From NCBI RefSeq assembly GCF_001514265.1, contig NZ_KQ948999.1:62001-126000 (forward strand): a DNA stretch of 64,000 bases, written 5' to 3'. The position numbers and the translations under genes were made by a program. The notes under the pieces are model-generated. The model saw only the letters and a program-made list of their open reading frames with translations. It did not search any database and had not been told where the DNA came from. This document shows positions 7,264 through 15,381 of the stretch, one piece after another. Source of the DNA: Streptomyces resistomycificus (GTDB lineage: Bacteria > Actinomycetota > Actinomycetes > Streptomycetales > Streptomycetaceae). Within the stretch, counting starts at the first letter, position 1, and every line of letters starts with the position of its first letter.

Positions 7264-9034
7264 CGGTGGGGTTTCCCTTCTGCGGCGAGGCGCCGCCGGT
7301 GGTGGTCGTGGAGGACGCGGTCGCGTGGCTGCCGACCGCGAAGGTGCTGCTGTCGACCCGGTCGATGTTCACGCCGCCCTTGCTGATGTTCACGATCTTC
7401 TGGACGAACTCGCCGGTCTGGTAACCGGATTCGGCGAGCGCGGCCCGCACCCCGTTGGCGACGCGGTCCTGGACGCTCTTGAGGTACCGGGAGACGTCCA
7501 TCTCCTGGAACAGGGACCCGACCGCCACCGAGCCCAGCTCCCGCACCGACACGGCCGGCCCGTCGGGCAGCGCGCCCGCGTATCCGCCGGTCAGCAGCCG
7601 CCAGACGTACCCCACCCCCTTGCCGAGGGGGACCAGGGAACCGACCGCCGAGCCGGGGACCCGCACCACCGCCCAGGCCGCCTTGCCCAGCGGGCTGTTG
7701 TGGCGGAACCGGTGTGCGGTGCGGTCGGCGTTCTTGAAGTCCTCGCGCACCGGCGTCAGCACGTGCGGCGCGACCTCCAGCGTGAGCATGCGGCCCTGGG
7801 TGTGGATGCGCACGAAGACGGTGACGACCAGTTCCTCCTCCCAGCCGCCGACGCGGATGCGCAGGAAGTGCCGGCGCTTCTCGGCGCCCTCCTCGACCGC
7901 GCGCGCCCGGTGCTCCTCGAAGGCGTGCGGGGTGTAGGGGGCCTCCTCCCGGCGGCGCAGCCCTTCGGCGGGCAGGAACACGCACTCGTCGATCTCCAGC
8001 CGGCGCAGTCGGTCGCGCCCCAGGTTCCCGGCGTACTCCGCGGGCAGCCGCAGCTGTTCGAGCAGCGGCCGGATCTTCTCCAGGACGATGCGGTTGCCGA
8101 GCGGCTGCTGCTTCTTCATCTCGTCGGGGCGCAGCTCGACGGCGAGGACCCAGGTCTCGTAGGCCGCGCCCGCGCCGCAGAACGGCCGCCCCTCGTGGTA
8201 CATGATCAACGGAGCGTGCTGCTCGAGCCGGACGCGCTCCTTCAGCCGCTGGAACCGCTGCCCCTCGGCCCGTTCGGCGGGGTCGCCCGCGGCGTCCGGG
8301 AAGCGCTGCGGAGACAGTTCCGCGGCCATCACCCGGGCGAACTGCCCCCGCTGCGCGGCGATGCAGAGCGCGATCAGGACGAACAGGAAGAGCGTGGCCC
8401 AGGCCTGCCAGGGCTCGATCAGGCTGCCCAGGTCGTCGAAGCCGAGGACCAGCCAGTCGGAGAGGCTCGGCGAGTCGGAGAACCCGTCTCCGTACAGGCC
8501 GGACGAGCCGTAGGAGTCGTAGGACGAGCCGTACACGTCCTCCTCGTCCCCGCCGCCGAACGCCGCGATCACGGTGACGACCAGCAGGAACGCGAAGATG
8601 ACGCGGCCGTACCAGCGGACCAGGAAGGCGGGCACCCGCCGGTACAGCGGCTGTTCGCCTCGGCCCCTGATCCATCTGGCGACCGCGAGGTACAGGCTGG
8701 GCACGATGAACAGGGCCAGCACGCCCTGGGTCAGGACCGCGCCGACGACCCAGAGCCCGAGGATCGCCCCGGCCCAGGTCAGTTCCAGGCGACGGGCCCG
8801 CAGGGCGTGCGCCAGGACGCGGGCCGCGTCGAAGCCGAACGAAGGGGCCACGATCCGCTGCTCGTTGAGATGCAGCTCCTCGATGACCTTGTCGCGGTAA
8901 CCGGAGTCGAGATAGGTGCCCGCACACAGCAGCCGGGTCGCCTCGCTGGCGTGCGGCGCGGTGGGCGGTGGTTCGGCCGGCGGTGTGCCGGCGGGTGTCT
9001 GCTGTGGTTGCCGAGGCACGAATGCGGTACTCAC
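7250..9034 (-). CDS. Multi-pass membrane protein with C-terminal STFAVGSHA motif
   Basis: 594 residues from GTG 9034, preferred over ATG 9070 because GGGGGAG stands 5 bases before it. There are hydrophobic pairs at about 80-120 (WAGAILGLWVVGAVLTQGVL, LFIVPSLYLAV), one near 150 (IFAFLLVVTVIAAFGGG) and one near 215 (TLFLFVLIALCIAA). A large soluble part follows (residues 230-520; RLEIDECVFLPAEGLRR; EELVVTVFVRIHTQGRMLTL). The last 50 residues contain INISKGGVNIDRVDSSTFAV and GSHATAS. The N-terminal RLLCAGTYLDSGYRDKVIEE looks like a conserved cytoplasmic element. I do not recognise a function. It heads the leftward set with 6907 and 5553. Confidence 0.75.
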   Translation of the reverse strand: MSTAFVPRQPQQTPAGTPPAEPPPTAPHASEATRLLCAGTYLDSGYRDKVIEELHLNEQRIVAPSFGFDAARVLAHALRARRLELTWAGAILGLWVVGAVLTQGVLALFIVPSLYLAVARWIRGRGEQPLYRRVPAFLVRWYGRVIFAFLLVVTVIAAFGGGDEEDVYGSSYDSYGSSGLYGDGFSDSPSLSDWLVLGFDDLGSLIEPWQAWATLFLFVLIALCIAAQRGQFARVMAAELSPQRFPDAAGDPAERAEGQRFQRLKERVRLEQHAPLIMYHEGRPFCGAGAAYETWVLAVELRPDEMKKQQPLGNRIVLEKIRPLLEQLRLPAEYAGNLGRDRLRRLEIDECVFLPAEGLRRREEAPYTPHAFEEHRARAVEEGAEKRRHFLRIRVGGWEEELVVTVFVRIHTQGRMLTLEVAPHVLTPVREDFKNADRTAHRFRHNSPLGKAAWAVVRVPGSAVGSLVPLGKGVGYVWRLLTGGYAGALPDGPAVSVRELGSVAVGSLFQEMDVSRYLKSVQDRVANGVRAALAESGYQTGEFVQKIVNISKGGVNIDRVDSSTFAVGSHATASSTTTTGGASPQKGNPTDGNG

Positions 9035-9178
9035 GCCACTCCCCCGATGCGTGGAAAAACCCATGTTCACACTGCTGTTGACAAACCATCAGCATAGAGC
9101 GACGGGTGGGACGAGCGGAACCGGAATGTGACGCCGGGTACGCGCGCTCATCCGGCCCCGGGCCATGGACCTCCCTCT

Positions 9179-9202
9179 GTTCTTTGACTAAAGTCAAAGA
9201 AC
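9179..9202. promoter_or_regulatory. Perfect 11-bp-arm palindrome, MarR-type operator
   Basis: Arms GTTCTTTGACT (9179-9189) and AGTCAAAGAAC (9192-9202) are exact reverse complements around a central AA. The site abuts the first possible ATG (9204) of the MarR-GNAT gene. MarR dimers typically bind 16-24 bp palindromes of this kind over their own promoter, so autoregulation is very likely. It also sits in the divergent interval with the 7250-9034 gene. Confidence 0.8.
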
Positions 9203-9203
9203 T

Positions 9204-10112
9204 ATGGAGCCAGTGGCGACGGAACCAGTGTCGGCGGAAGACGTGACGGCCCTGCGTCACTTCAACCGCTACTTCACGCGCCGCATCGGCGTCCTGGACG
9301 ACCACTACCTCGGCCAGGACCGCCCGCTCGGCGAGGCCCGGCTGCTCTTCGAGATCGACGAGAGCGCGTCCGGCGCCTCCCTGCGCGAGCTCAGGACGCG
9401 CCTCGGCCTGGACGCCGGGTACCTCAGCCGGATGGCGAAGGCCCTTCAGGCGCAGGGCCTGGTCCGCTCGAGCGTGCACCCCGACGACAACCGGCTGCGC
9501 CGGGTGGAGCTGACCGCCGCCGGACGGGCCGAGGTCAGGGAACAGAACCGCCGGGCCGGCGCCCTCGCCTCCGGCCTGCTCGAAGGGCTCGCCCCGGACC
9601 AGCGCACCGAGCTGACCGGAGCGCTGGCCACCGCGCAGCGCCTGCTGCGGCTGGCCGCCATCACCGTCACCCGCCTTCCCGGTGCCTCCCCGGACGCCCG
9701 CGCCTGCCTGCGGGCGTACGCCGCCGACATCGACGCCCGCTTCCCCGAGGGCTTCGACGAGTCCGCTCTCGTACGGCCCGAGGAGGTGTCCGGCGACGCC
9801 GGCGACTTCTTCGTCGCGTACGAGGAGAACCGCCCGGTGGGCTGCGGGGCGCTGCGCCGGCTGGAGCCCGGCGTGGGCGAGATCCGGCATGTGTGGGTGC
9901 ACCCGGACGCCCGCCGCCTGGGCCTGGCCCGACGCCTGCTCGCGGCACTGGAGGGGGAGGCGACCGCGCGCGGTTTCGCCGTCGTACGCCTGGACACGCA
10001 CGCGTCACTCACCGAGGCGCAGGCGATGTACCGGGCGTGCGGATACCGGGAGATCCCCCGCTACGACGACAACGTGTACGCCGCGCACTGGTTCGAGAAG
10101 CGCCTCGCATAG
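9204..10112 (+). CDS. MarR-family regulator fused to GNAT N-acetyltransferase
   Basis: 302 residues. The N-terminal half (about 10-150) is a MarR winged helix: FNRYFTRRIGVLDDHYL, LRTRLGLDAGYLSRMAKALQ as recognition helix, wing around SSVHPDDNRLRRVELT. The C-terminal half (about 155-300) is a GNAT acetyltransferase with the acetyl-CoA loop VHPDARRLGLARRLLAALE and terminal YRACGYREIPRYDDN. This fusion is a known family. The DNA-binding half probably represses through the palindrome at 9179-9202, and the acetyltransferase may act on the inducer. The start is uncertain: ATG 9204 has no ribosome site, and GTG 9228 just before SAEDVTALRHFNRYF would match the shorter family N-terminus. It ends 3 bp from the convergent 10116 gene. 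Confidence 0.88.
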   Translation: MEPVATEPVSAEDVTALRHFNRYFTRRIGVLDDHYLGQDRPLGEARLLFEIDESASGASLRELRTRLGLDAGYLSRMAKALQAQGLVRSSVHPDDNRLRRVELTAAGRAEVREQNRRAGALASGLLEGLAPDQRTELTGALATAQRLLRLAAITVTRLPGASPDARACLRAYAADIDARFPEGFDESALVRPEEVSGDAGDFFVAYEENRPVGCGALRRLEPGVGEIRHVWVHPDARRLGLARRLLAALEGEATARGFAVVRLDTHASLTEAQAMYRACGYREIPRYDDNVYAAHWFEKRLA

Positions 10113-10115
10113 CGC

Positions 10116-10925
10116 TCACCCGCACTTCTTCCCCGTCGGGCAGAAGGAGCCCACCGCCCGGGTGAGCGGCTCGCGCACCGCGGCGGCGGTCAGGGTCTCG
10201 GGTCCGCTGGAACGGATCGCGTACAGGGTGCCGCCGGCCGACTCGAACCGGTGGTCGACGACCCGGCGGGGACCGGTGGCCGGGTCGTCGTAGCGGTAGG
10301 TGAGTTCGGACCAGGCGGTGCCGAAGGCCCGGTCGAGGGGCCGGTAGCCGGGCTGGGCGGCGAAGCCGTAGCCGGGGTGGTTCTCGGCGAGGTCGAGGGA
10401 CTCGGCCGGGGTGTCCTCCGCGAGCCGGAAGATCTGCAGCCGGCGTCCGTCGGCCGGGGCGTCGTAGGAGACCACCGGTGCGAGGCGGCCCTGCTTCTGC
10501 GTGCGGATCCAGCCCTCGGGGATGTCGACGGAGTAGCCGACGGGGTCCTCGGCACGGCGGTAGCCCAGGGCCGGTGACTGAGGTGTGATCGGGGCGAGGG
10601 TGATGCCCACCGCGGGATCGGCGGCGGTCCGGGCGGAGGTGTCGTGGATCAGGAACCAGACGCCGGCGCCGACCGCCACGCCCACCACGACCGCGACGAG
10701 GAAGGCGACCAGCAGACGCCGCAGGCCGTGGCGCGGGAGGGGAGCGGGTACGGGAGCGGGTACGGGAGTGGGCCCGTGAGCGGGCACGGGACTGGGCACG
10801 TGAGCGGGCCCGTACACCGGAGTCGTCCGCGTCGGAGCCGACGCCCAGGGCGCCTGGCCTCTCTCCTCGCTCGGCTCGTGTTCCGCTCCCGATCCGGAGC
10901 TGTAGCCGTACCCTCCGCCGCTCAT
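10116..10925 (-). CDS. Single-pass membrane protein, paralogue of the 5553-6896 product
   Basis: 269 residues from ATG 10925, which follows a GGGGGGT ribosome site. A Ser/Gly/Pro-rich cytoplasmic tail leads to PVPAHGPTPVPAPVPAPLPR-type repeats and one transmembrane helix (LLVAFLVAVVVGVAVGAGVW, about 85-105). The extracellular domain runs GYRRAEDPVGYSVDIPEGWI ... RRLQIFRLAEDTPAESLDL ... YAIRSSGPETL and ends in a two-cysteine FCPTGKKCG tail. The domain matches the 5553-6896 protein position by position (GW.RT; RRLQ...E..P..S.DL; a Y-rich strand). Function unknown; surface-exposed by topology. It is separated from mdh by a strong hairpin. Confidence 0.75.
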   Translation of the reverse strand: MSGGGYGYSSGSGAEHEPSEERGQAPWASAPTRTTPVYGPAHVPSPVPAHGPTPVPAPVPAPLPRHGLRRLLVAFLVAVVVGVAVGAGVWFLIHDTSARTAADPAVGITLAPITPQSPALGYRRAEDPVGYSVDIPEGWIRTQKQGRLAPVVSYDAPADGRRLQIFRLAEDTPAESLDLAENHPGYGFAAQPGYRPLDRAFGTAWSELTYRYDDPATGPRRVVDHRFESAGGTLYAIRSSGPETLTAAAVREPLTRAVGSFCPTGKKCG

Positions 10926-10982
10926 CACGACCCCCCGAAACACCAACGCCCGGTGACATTCCGACGGTAGTGGCGGAAAGGG

Positions 10983-11024
10983 GCACGGGCCCTGTTCCGG
11001 TCGGAACCGGAACAGAGCCCGTGC
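10983..11024. terminator. Strong terminator downstream of mdh
   Basis: Arms GCACGGGC + CTGTTCCGG (10983-10990, 10992-11000) pair with CCGGAACAG + GCCCGTGC (11007-11015, 11017-11024). That gives 17 base pairs with one internal mismatch and a 6-nt loop. It lies 73 bp past the mdh stop. Confidence 0.85.
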
Positions 11025-11096
11025 GGGGTCGTGACAGAGCCGTCGCGAAGACAGCCGCCGCGAAGACAGGCGCGGCGAGACAGCCGTGCGGCAGCC

Positions 11097-12086
11097 TCAG
11101 ATCAGGCCGAGACCGCGGACGGCCTCGCGCTCCTCCGCCAGCTCCTGCACGGAGGCGTCGATGCGGGCGCGGGAGAACTCGTTGATGTCCAGGCCCTGGA
11201 CGATCTCGTACCTGCCGTCCTTGGTGGTGACCGGGAAGGAGGAGATCAGGCCCTCCGGAACGCCGTAGGAGCCGTCCGACGGGATGCCCATGGAGGTCCA
11301 GTCGCCCTCGGCGGTGCCGTTGACCCAGGTGTGCACGTGGTCGATCGCGGCGTTGGCGGCGGAGGCGGCCGACGAGGCGCCACGGGCCTCGATGATCGCG
11401 GCACCGCGCTTGGCGACGGTCGGGATGAAGTCCTCGGCCAGCCACTTCTCGTCGCTCACGACCTCGGCGGCGTTCTTGCCGCCGACGGTGGCGTGGAAGA
11501 TGTCGGGGTACTGGGTGGCGGAGTGGTTGCCCCAGATGGTCAGGCGCTTGATGTCGGCGACCGTGGAACCCGTCTTCTTCGCGAGCTGGGTCAGCGCGCG
11601 GTTGTGGTCCAGGCGGGTCATCGCGGTGAAGCGCTCGGCCGGTACGTCCGGGGCGGCGGCCTGGGCGATCAGGGCGTTGGTGTTGGCCGGGTTGCCGACG
11701 ACGAGGACCTTGATGTCGTCCGCGGCGTTGTCGTTGATGGCCTTGCCCTGCGGCTTGAAGATACCGCCGTTGGCCTCCAGGAGGTCACCGCGCTCCATGC
11801 CCTTGGTGCGCGGACGGGCGCCCACCAGGAGGGCGACGTTGGCGCCGGCGAAGGCGACGTTCGGGTCGTCGCTGATGTCGATGCCCTGGAGCAGCGGGAA
11901 CGCGCAGTCGTCCAGTTCCATGGCCGTGCCCTCGGCGGCCTTGAGCGCCGGGGTGATCTCCAGGAGGCGGAGCTTGACCGGCACGTCCGCGCCGAGCAGC
12001 TGGCCGGAGGCGATGCGGAAGAGCAGGGCGTAACCGATCTGGCCGGCCGCGCCGGTGACGGTGACGTTCACGGGAGTGCGGGTCAT
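11097..12086 (-). CDS. mdh: Malate dehydrogenase
   Basis: 329 residues, the standard length of actinobacterial MDH. It interconverts malate and oxaloacetate with NAD+ in the TCA cycle. Seen: N-terminal NAD-binding loop VTVTGAAGQIGYALLFRIAS, the mobile-loop substrate arginines in GARPRTKGMERGDLL, the NPANTNAL cofactor segment, the catalytic Asp/His elements in MTRLDHNRAL and TIWGNHSATQYPD, and SFPVTTKDGRYEIVQGL. ATG 12086 has GGAG upstream and matches the family N-terminus; earlier in-frame codons give no homologous sequence. It appears monocistronic, with a perfect inverted repeat 56 bp upstream of the start. Confidence 0.97.
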   Translation of the reverse strand: MTRTPVNVTVTGAAGQIGYALLFRIASGQLLGADVPVKLRLLEITPALKAAEGTAMELDDCAFPLLQGIDISDDPNVAFAGANVALLVGARPRTKGMERGDLLEANGGIFKPQGKAINDNAADDIKVLVVGNPANTNALIAQAAAPDVPAERFTAMTRLDHNRALTQLAKKTGSTVADIKRLTIWGNHSATQYPDIFHATVGGKNAAEVVSDEKWLAEDFIPTVAKRGAAIIEARGASSAASAANAAIDHVHTWVNGTAEGDWTSMGIPSDGSYGVPEGLISSFPVTTKDGRYEIVQGLDINEFSRARIDASVQELAEEREAVRGLGLI

Positions 12087-12141
12087 GGCGTTCTCCGTAT
12101 GACAGCTGGCGGTGGGGCGTCCCTGCCCCGGACGTTTGATC

Positions 12142-12163
12142 GATCTCTTGGCGTCAAGAGATC
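12142..12163. promoter_or_regulatory. Perfect 9-bp inverted repeat in the mdh promoter region
   Basis: GATCTCTTG (12142-12150) and CAAGAGATC (12155-12163) flank GCGT. It lies 56-77 bp upstream of the mdh start. The dyad has the size and place of a repressor or activator site. I cannot assign the protein from sequence. Confidence 0.6.
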
Positions 12164-12259
12164 CAGCGGTCAGGCTATCGCGCATCCGGGATGTCGGACG
12201 TCCGGGTCGGTGTGGCCCAGCCCACAGAGTCCTCCACCGCGTAGTCCCCGCGCAAAAAG

Positions 12260-12303
12260 AGGCGGCCGCCCGTCCGGGAGAGGGGGGACGAAGGCGGCCG
12301 CCT
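12260..12303. terminator. Terminator-like hairpin after the HTH/DUF2690 gene
   Basis: AGGCGGCCGCC (12260-12270) pairs with GGCGGCCGCCT (12293-12303) over a 22-nt loop. The 5' flank reads CAAAAAGA, so on the minus strand the stem is followed by TCTTTTTG, as in a rho-independent terminator. It sits 94 bp past the stop of the 12397 gene. The rest of the 12087-12396 interval holds only the mdh promoter region. Confidence 0.7.
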
Positions 12304-12396
12304 TGTGGGGGTACCGGTATCCGGACTCCCGTGGGGGTAACGTGCGCGTGCCCGCGATCGAGGCGGTCATGCGTGTTTCCCCGGATTCTTTTCCCG

Positions 12397-13731
12397 CTAC
12401 TCGGTGCACCCCTCCTGACCTGCGGCCAGCACCGCGCAGGCCGCCGCCTCTCCCGCGTCCTTGACCGCCACCATCGGGGTGTACGCGATGGTGTCCCCGG
12501 CCACCGTGATGCTCCCGGTCTGCTTGGCCTTGCCCGCCGTCACCCGCACCTCGTCGCCCTGGGCGGCCTGGGTGATGCGGCCCCACGCGGCGCCGCAGGT
12601 CTCGCTGTAGCGGACCTCGACGACGGCGGTCCCGACGGTCGCGGTCTTGGCGGTGGTCACGAGGTCGCCGCTGCACCCCATCGTCTCGGCGTCCTTGCCG
12701 GTGCAGGAGGCACCGCTGCACTTCACTCCGGCCGGCAGGTCGGGGTTCGTGGTGGCGGAGGGTGAGGGCGAGTTGGCGGCGTCGTTCTTCTTGTCGCCGC
12801 CCGCGGCGTTGGTGAGGAAGTACGCGGCCACGACCACGACCAGGACGCCGAAGACACCCGCGAGGAACATCGTCAGCCGCCGCTTTCCGCCCGATCCGCC
12901 GGAGGAACCGCCCACCGGGCGGGGGCCCCCCGAGGGCTCGTCGTGCGGGCTCGGCGAGCTCGGGCTCCACGCCGCCCCGCCGGCCGAGGCGGAGGCGGAG
13001 GCGGAGGTCGAAGCGGCGGCCGGGGCCCCCGCACCGGTCCCGGGGCCACGCCGTCCGGACGGAGCGGGCCGCTCATATCCCGCCAGCCCCCACGAGTTGA
13101 CGCCCGAGCTGCCCGAGCCACTCGACGTGCCCGAGGTACCCGCGGCGCTCGACGTGCTCGATGACTCGCTGGACGCACCCCCAGAAGATCCGCCCTGAGA
13201 CCCGCCCGTGGACGTCCCCGGGGCGCGGTCCTCCCGTACGTCGCCGCCCGTCGAGTCCCGGACCTCCGGCGCCGTGGGCTGCGGCGGCACCGTCGGGGCC
13301 ACCCCGGCCGGTCCGGCGATGCCGGGCGTGGCCGTGGCGCTGCCGCTCCTGCGGGCCGTCCTGCTGCCCTTGGCGCCTGCCGGAGGCGCGCCGAACTCGC
13401 CCAGAGCGGCCCGCGCCTGGGAGATCCGGATGGCCTCCATGGTCATGTCGTGGCGCATCTCCGAGCGGCTCCAGGCACGCTCGGCGAGCTCCCACATCGT
13501 CGTCAGATGAATGGGATTGGTGCCGGTGACCTCGGCCAGGGCGACGATCGCACCCTTGGGCGCGAGCAGCCGGCCGTTGAGATAACGGTCCCAGGACGTC
13601 TTGCTGTAGCCCGTGCGGTCGGCCACGGCTGCGATGCTCAGTCCGCTGCGGTCCACGAGCCGCCGCAGCTGGCTCGCGAACTCTCTGACCTGCGGATCGA
13701 GCTCGTCGGGCAAGGCCCTCCAACGAGGCAT
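12397..13731 (-). CDS. HTH regulator-like membrane protein with extracellular DUF2690 domain
   Basis: 444 residues. The N-terminal XRE-type helix-turn-helix (about 10-75) reads FASQLRRLVDRSGLSIAAVA and DRTGYSKTSWDRYLNGRLLA. A long Ser/Gly/Ala/Pro linker follows (130-275), then one transmembrane helix (LTMFLAGVFGVLVVVVAAYF, about 285-307). The extracellular C-terminus has four regularly placed cysteines (CSGASCTGKDAETMGCSGDL ... SETCGAAWGRI), which is the DUF2690 signature. It could be a one-component sensor: DNA binding inside, unknown ligand outside. AGGGGG precedes ATG 13731. It is related to the 14054-14590 gene upstream; the 322-bp gap between them holds only the GGTGT/ACACC dyad at 14010-14022. 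Confidence 0.85.
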   Translation of the reverse strand: MPRWRALPDELDPQVREFASQLRRLVDRSGLSIAAVADRTGYSKTSWDRYLNGRLLAPKGAIVALAEVTGTNPIHLTTMWELAERAWSRSEMRHDMTMEAIRISQARAALGEFGAPPAGAKGSRTARRSGSATATPGIAGPAGVAPTVPPQPTAPEVRDSTGGDVREDRAPGTSTGGSQGGSSGGASSESSSTSSAAGTSGTSSGSGSSGVNSWGLAGYERPAPSGRRGPGTGAGAPAAASTSASASASAGGAAWSPSSPSPHDEPSGGPRPVGGSSGGSGGKRRLTMFLAGVFGVLVVVVAAYFLTNAAGGDKKNDAANSPSPSATTNPDLPAGVKCSGASCTGKDAETMGCSGDLVTTAKTATVGTAVVEVRYSETCGAAWGRITQAAQGDEVRVTAGKAKQTGSITVAGDTIAYTPMVAVKDAGEAAACAVLAAGQEGCTE

Positions 13732-14009
13732 TGCTACCCCCCTCTTCCCCCCGGTAGTGCTGGTTGTTCCGCGCGATTCCCCGTACGTGGTGCCTCTGCC
13801 GAGTCCCCGGTGTGGCTACCCACAGGGATGCGCGCACTCAGGATCTCAGTTCCCGGGGTGGGGGCGCACAGGTGCATGGTGGCCGCGGGCATGCACCGTC
13901 GCACGCCCACCGGGCAGAGGTCCAGTGACTGTCGGCAGAAAGGGCCACGCTAGCGCTGATGTCGAACGACTTCGGCTCAAATCCGCGAACGTATCAATAC
14001 ATCGACACA

Positions 14010-14022
14010 GGTGTGACACACC
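14010..14022. promoter_or_regulatory. Short dyad GGTGT-gac-ACACC upstream of the HTH/DUF2690 gene
   Basis: A 5-bp-arm inverted repeat lies in the gap between two HTH-TM genes on the minus strand. It is either an operator for the downstream gene or the end of the upstream transcript; too short to decide. I see nothing else in 13732-14053. Confidence 0.3.
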
Positions 14023-14053
14023 GGAAATACCGCCCGTCACACAAGTGTTCGCG

Positions 14054-14590
14054 TCACCCGAACACAACAGCGCCGACGACGCCGATCAGGAGCGTGAGCA
14101 GAAGCAGCAGCACGGCGGTCAGCAGCAGGTGCACGCCCCGCCCACGGCCGTCCTCCTCGGGTGGCGTGTCCCACCAGGGCAGCGTGGGATCGTCCTCGTA
14201 ACCGTCGCTCCCCGCGCTCCCGTCACCCACGGCGCTCCCGACGCTCCCACCACCCCCGGCGCGCCCGTCGCCGCCCGCGTCGCTCCCGGCGGACCGCGCG
14301 GGCACCGTCGCCGGGCGGGGCCAGGCCTGGACCGCCAGCTCCCAGCGCACACCGAAGCGTTCCGCGTCCGCGCTCTCCAGGTCCGCGATCCGGCACAGGG
14401 CGGACACGGCCTGCCGGGGCGGGGGCTGGGTGGCGTTGAGATAGCGGTGCCAGGAGGACTTGCTGTAGGCGGTGCGGGCGCCCAGTGCGACCAGGCTGAG
14501 CCCGGTGCGGTCCTTCAGGAGCCGCAACTGTTCCACGAAATGCCGCACCTCCGGCGGCAGGTCGTCCGGCAACGGCTGCCAGCCGCCCAT
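14054..14590 (-). CDS. HTH protein with C-terminal membrane anchor
   Basis: 178 residues. Helix-turn-helix (about 8-75): FVEQLRLLKDRTGLSLVALG and ARTAYSKSSWHRYLNATQPP, clearly paralogous to the 12397-13731 N-terminus (same LPDxLxPxV opening and YSK(S/T)SWxRYLN core). A Gly/Ser linker and PWWDTPPEEDGRGRG lead to one C-terminal transmembrane helix (LLLTAVLLLLLTLLIGVVGA), which ends the protein. It lacks the DUF2690 module of its paralogue, so it has no extracellular sensor. GGGGAGGTGG precedes ATG 14590. Possibly a membrane-tethered DNA-binding or structural protein; function unknown. Confidence 0.75.
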   Translation of the reverse strand: MGGWQPLPDDLPPEVRHFVEQLRLLKDRTGLSLVALGARTAYSKSSWHRYLNATQPPPRQAVSALCRIADLESADAERFGVRWELAVQAWPRPATVPARSAGSDAGGDGRAGGGGSVGSAVGDGSAGSDGYEDDPTLPWWDTPPEEDGRGRGVHLLLTAVLLLLLTLLIGVVGAVVFG

Positions 14591-14771
14591 CGGCCACCTC
14601 CCCTCGGGACCCCGGTCCTCTGCGACTGACGACGTCGGAGGGCTGACCGGTTCCCGCGCGGGGCCCGACTGTCGCGAGGCGGGGACACGTTGCCGGAACG
14701 GTCACTTCCGTGCCACAGCGCGCGGACAGCCATTGAACAGGCCGTTCACCGTGCAGGAGGGTTGTCCACGG

Positions 14772-14811
14772 CGGCGGCCCGCCCTTGCTCGGGGGAGAGG
14801 ACGGGCCGCCG
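14772..14811. terminator. Terminator hairpin downstream of folD-DUF3017
   Basis: CGGCGGCCCG (14772-14781) pairs exactly with CGGGCCGCCG (14802-14811). It lies 16 bp past the DUF3017 stop, in transcript order. Confidence 0.7.
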
Positions 14812-14826
14812 TCGCAAGGGCACCGG

Positions 14827-15381
14827 TCAGCTGCTGACCGTGAGGTGCAGCGTGTCCTTGAGGAACGGGACCACCAGCCAGGGGCTCGGCTGCACCATCA
14901 GCGCCAGCAGGACGATCGCGAGGCCGAGCACGCCGTAGGTGACGATGTCGGTGAAGCGGGAGCGCACCGCGAGCATGCCGACGTCCGGCAGCAGCCAGCG
15001 CAGCACTCCGCCGACCAGCAGCGCGGCGCCGATCACGAGCGTCCCGACGCGGAACAGGTCGAAGGCGGTCAGCAGCAGGCCGAGCCCGGCCATCACCAGC
15101 ACGGTGAGGATCGGCCACTGCCGGGCGGGCGCCGGGGCGTCCCGGGGCGCGGCCCGGCCGCCGCCCTCGGGGCGCGCGGTGTCCCGGGTGAACAGCGGGA
15201 AGCGGCGGGTCGCCCGGCGCGGCTTCCCCTCGGCGTCGGGCGCGCTGACCGCGTCCCGCACCTCGATGTCCTCGATGCCACCGGTCTTGTCGCCGGTGTC
15301 GCCGCTCTTGTCTTCGGCGGTTTCGATGTGCACGGCGTTCTCGCTGTCCTCGGCCTTGCCGGACCCGTCCTCAGCCGACAC
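14827..15381 (-). CDS. DUF3017 family membrane protein
   Basis: 184 residues. An acidic N-terminal tail of about 85 residues is followed by three transmembrane helices (WPILTVLVMAGLGLLLTAFD; FRVGTLVIGAALLVGGVLRW; TYGVLGLAIVLLALMVQPSP). Size, three-helix plan and position directly after folD are those of DUF3017 in actinobacteria. The start ATG 15381 overlaps the folD 3' end by 11 bp, so translation is coupled. Molecular function unknown; the constant link to one-carbon metabolism is the only clue. Confidence 0.85.
   Translation of the reverse strand: MSAEDGSGKAEDSENAVHIETAEDKSGDTGDKTGGIEDIEVRDAVSAPDAEGKPRRATRRFPLFTRDTARPEGGGRAAPRDAPAPARQWPILTVLVMAGLGLLLTAFDLFRVGTLVIGAALLVGGVLRWLLPDVGMLAVRSRFTDIVTYGVLGLAIVLLALMVQPSPWLVVPFLKDTLHLTVSS

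Noticed and set aside
7128..10001. 957-codon open frame on the minus strand
   Set aside because: Arg/Ala/Gly-rich antisense or out-of-frame translation over the membrane-protein and MarR-GNAT genes; no motif, and the real genes have clear domains.
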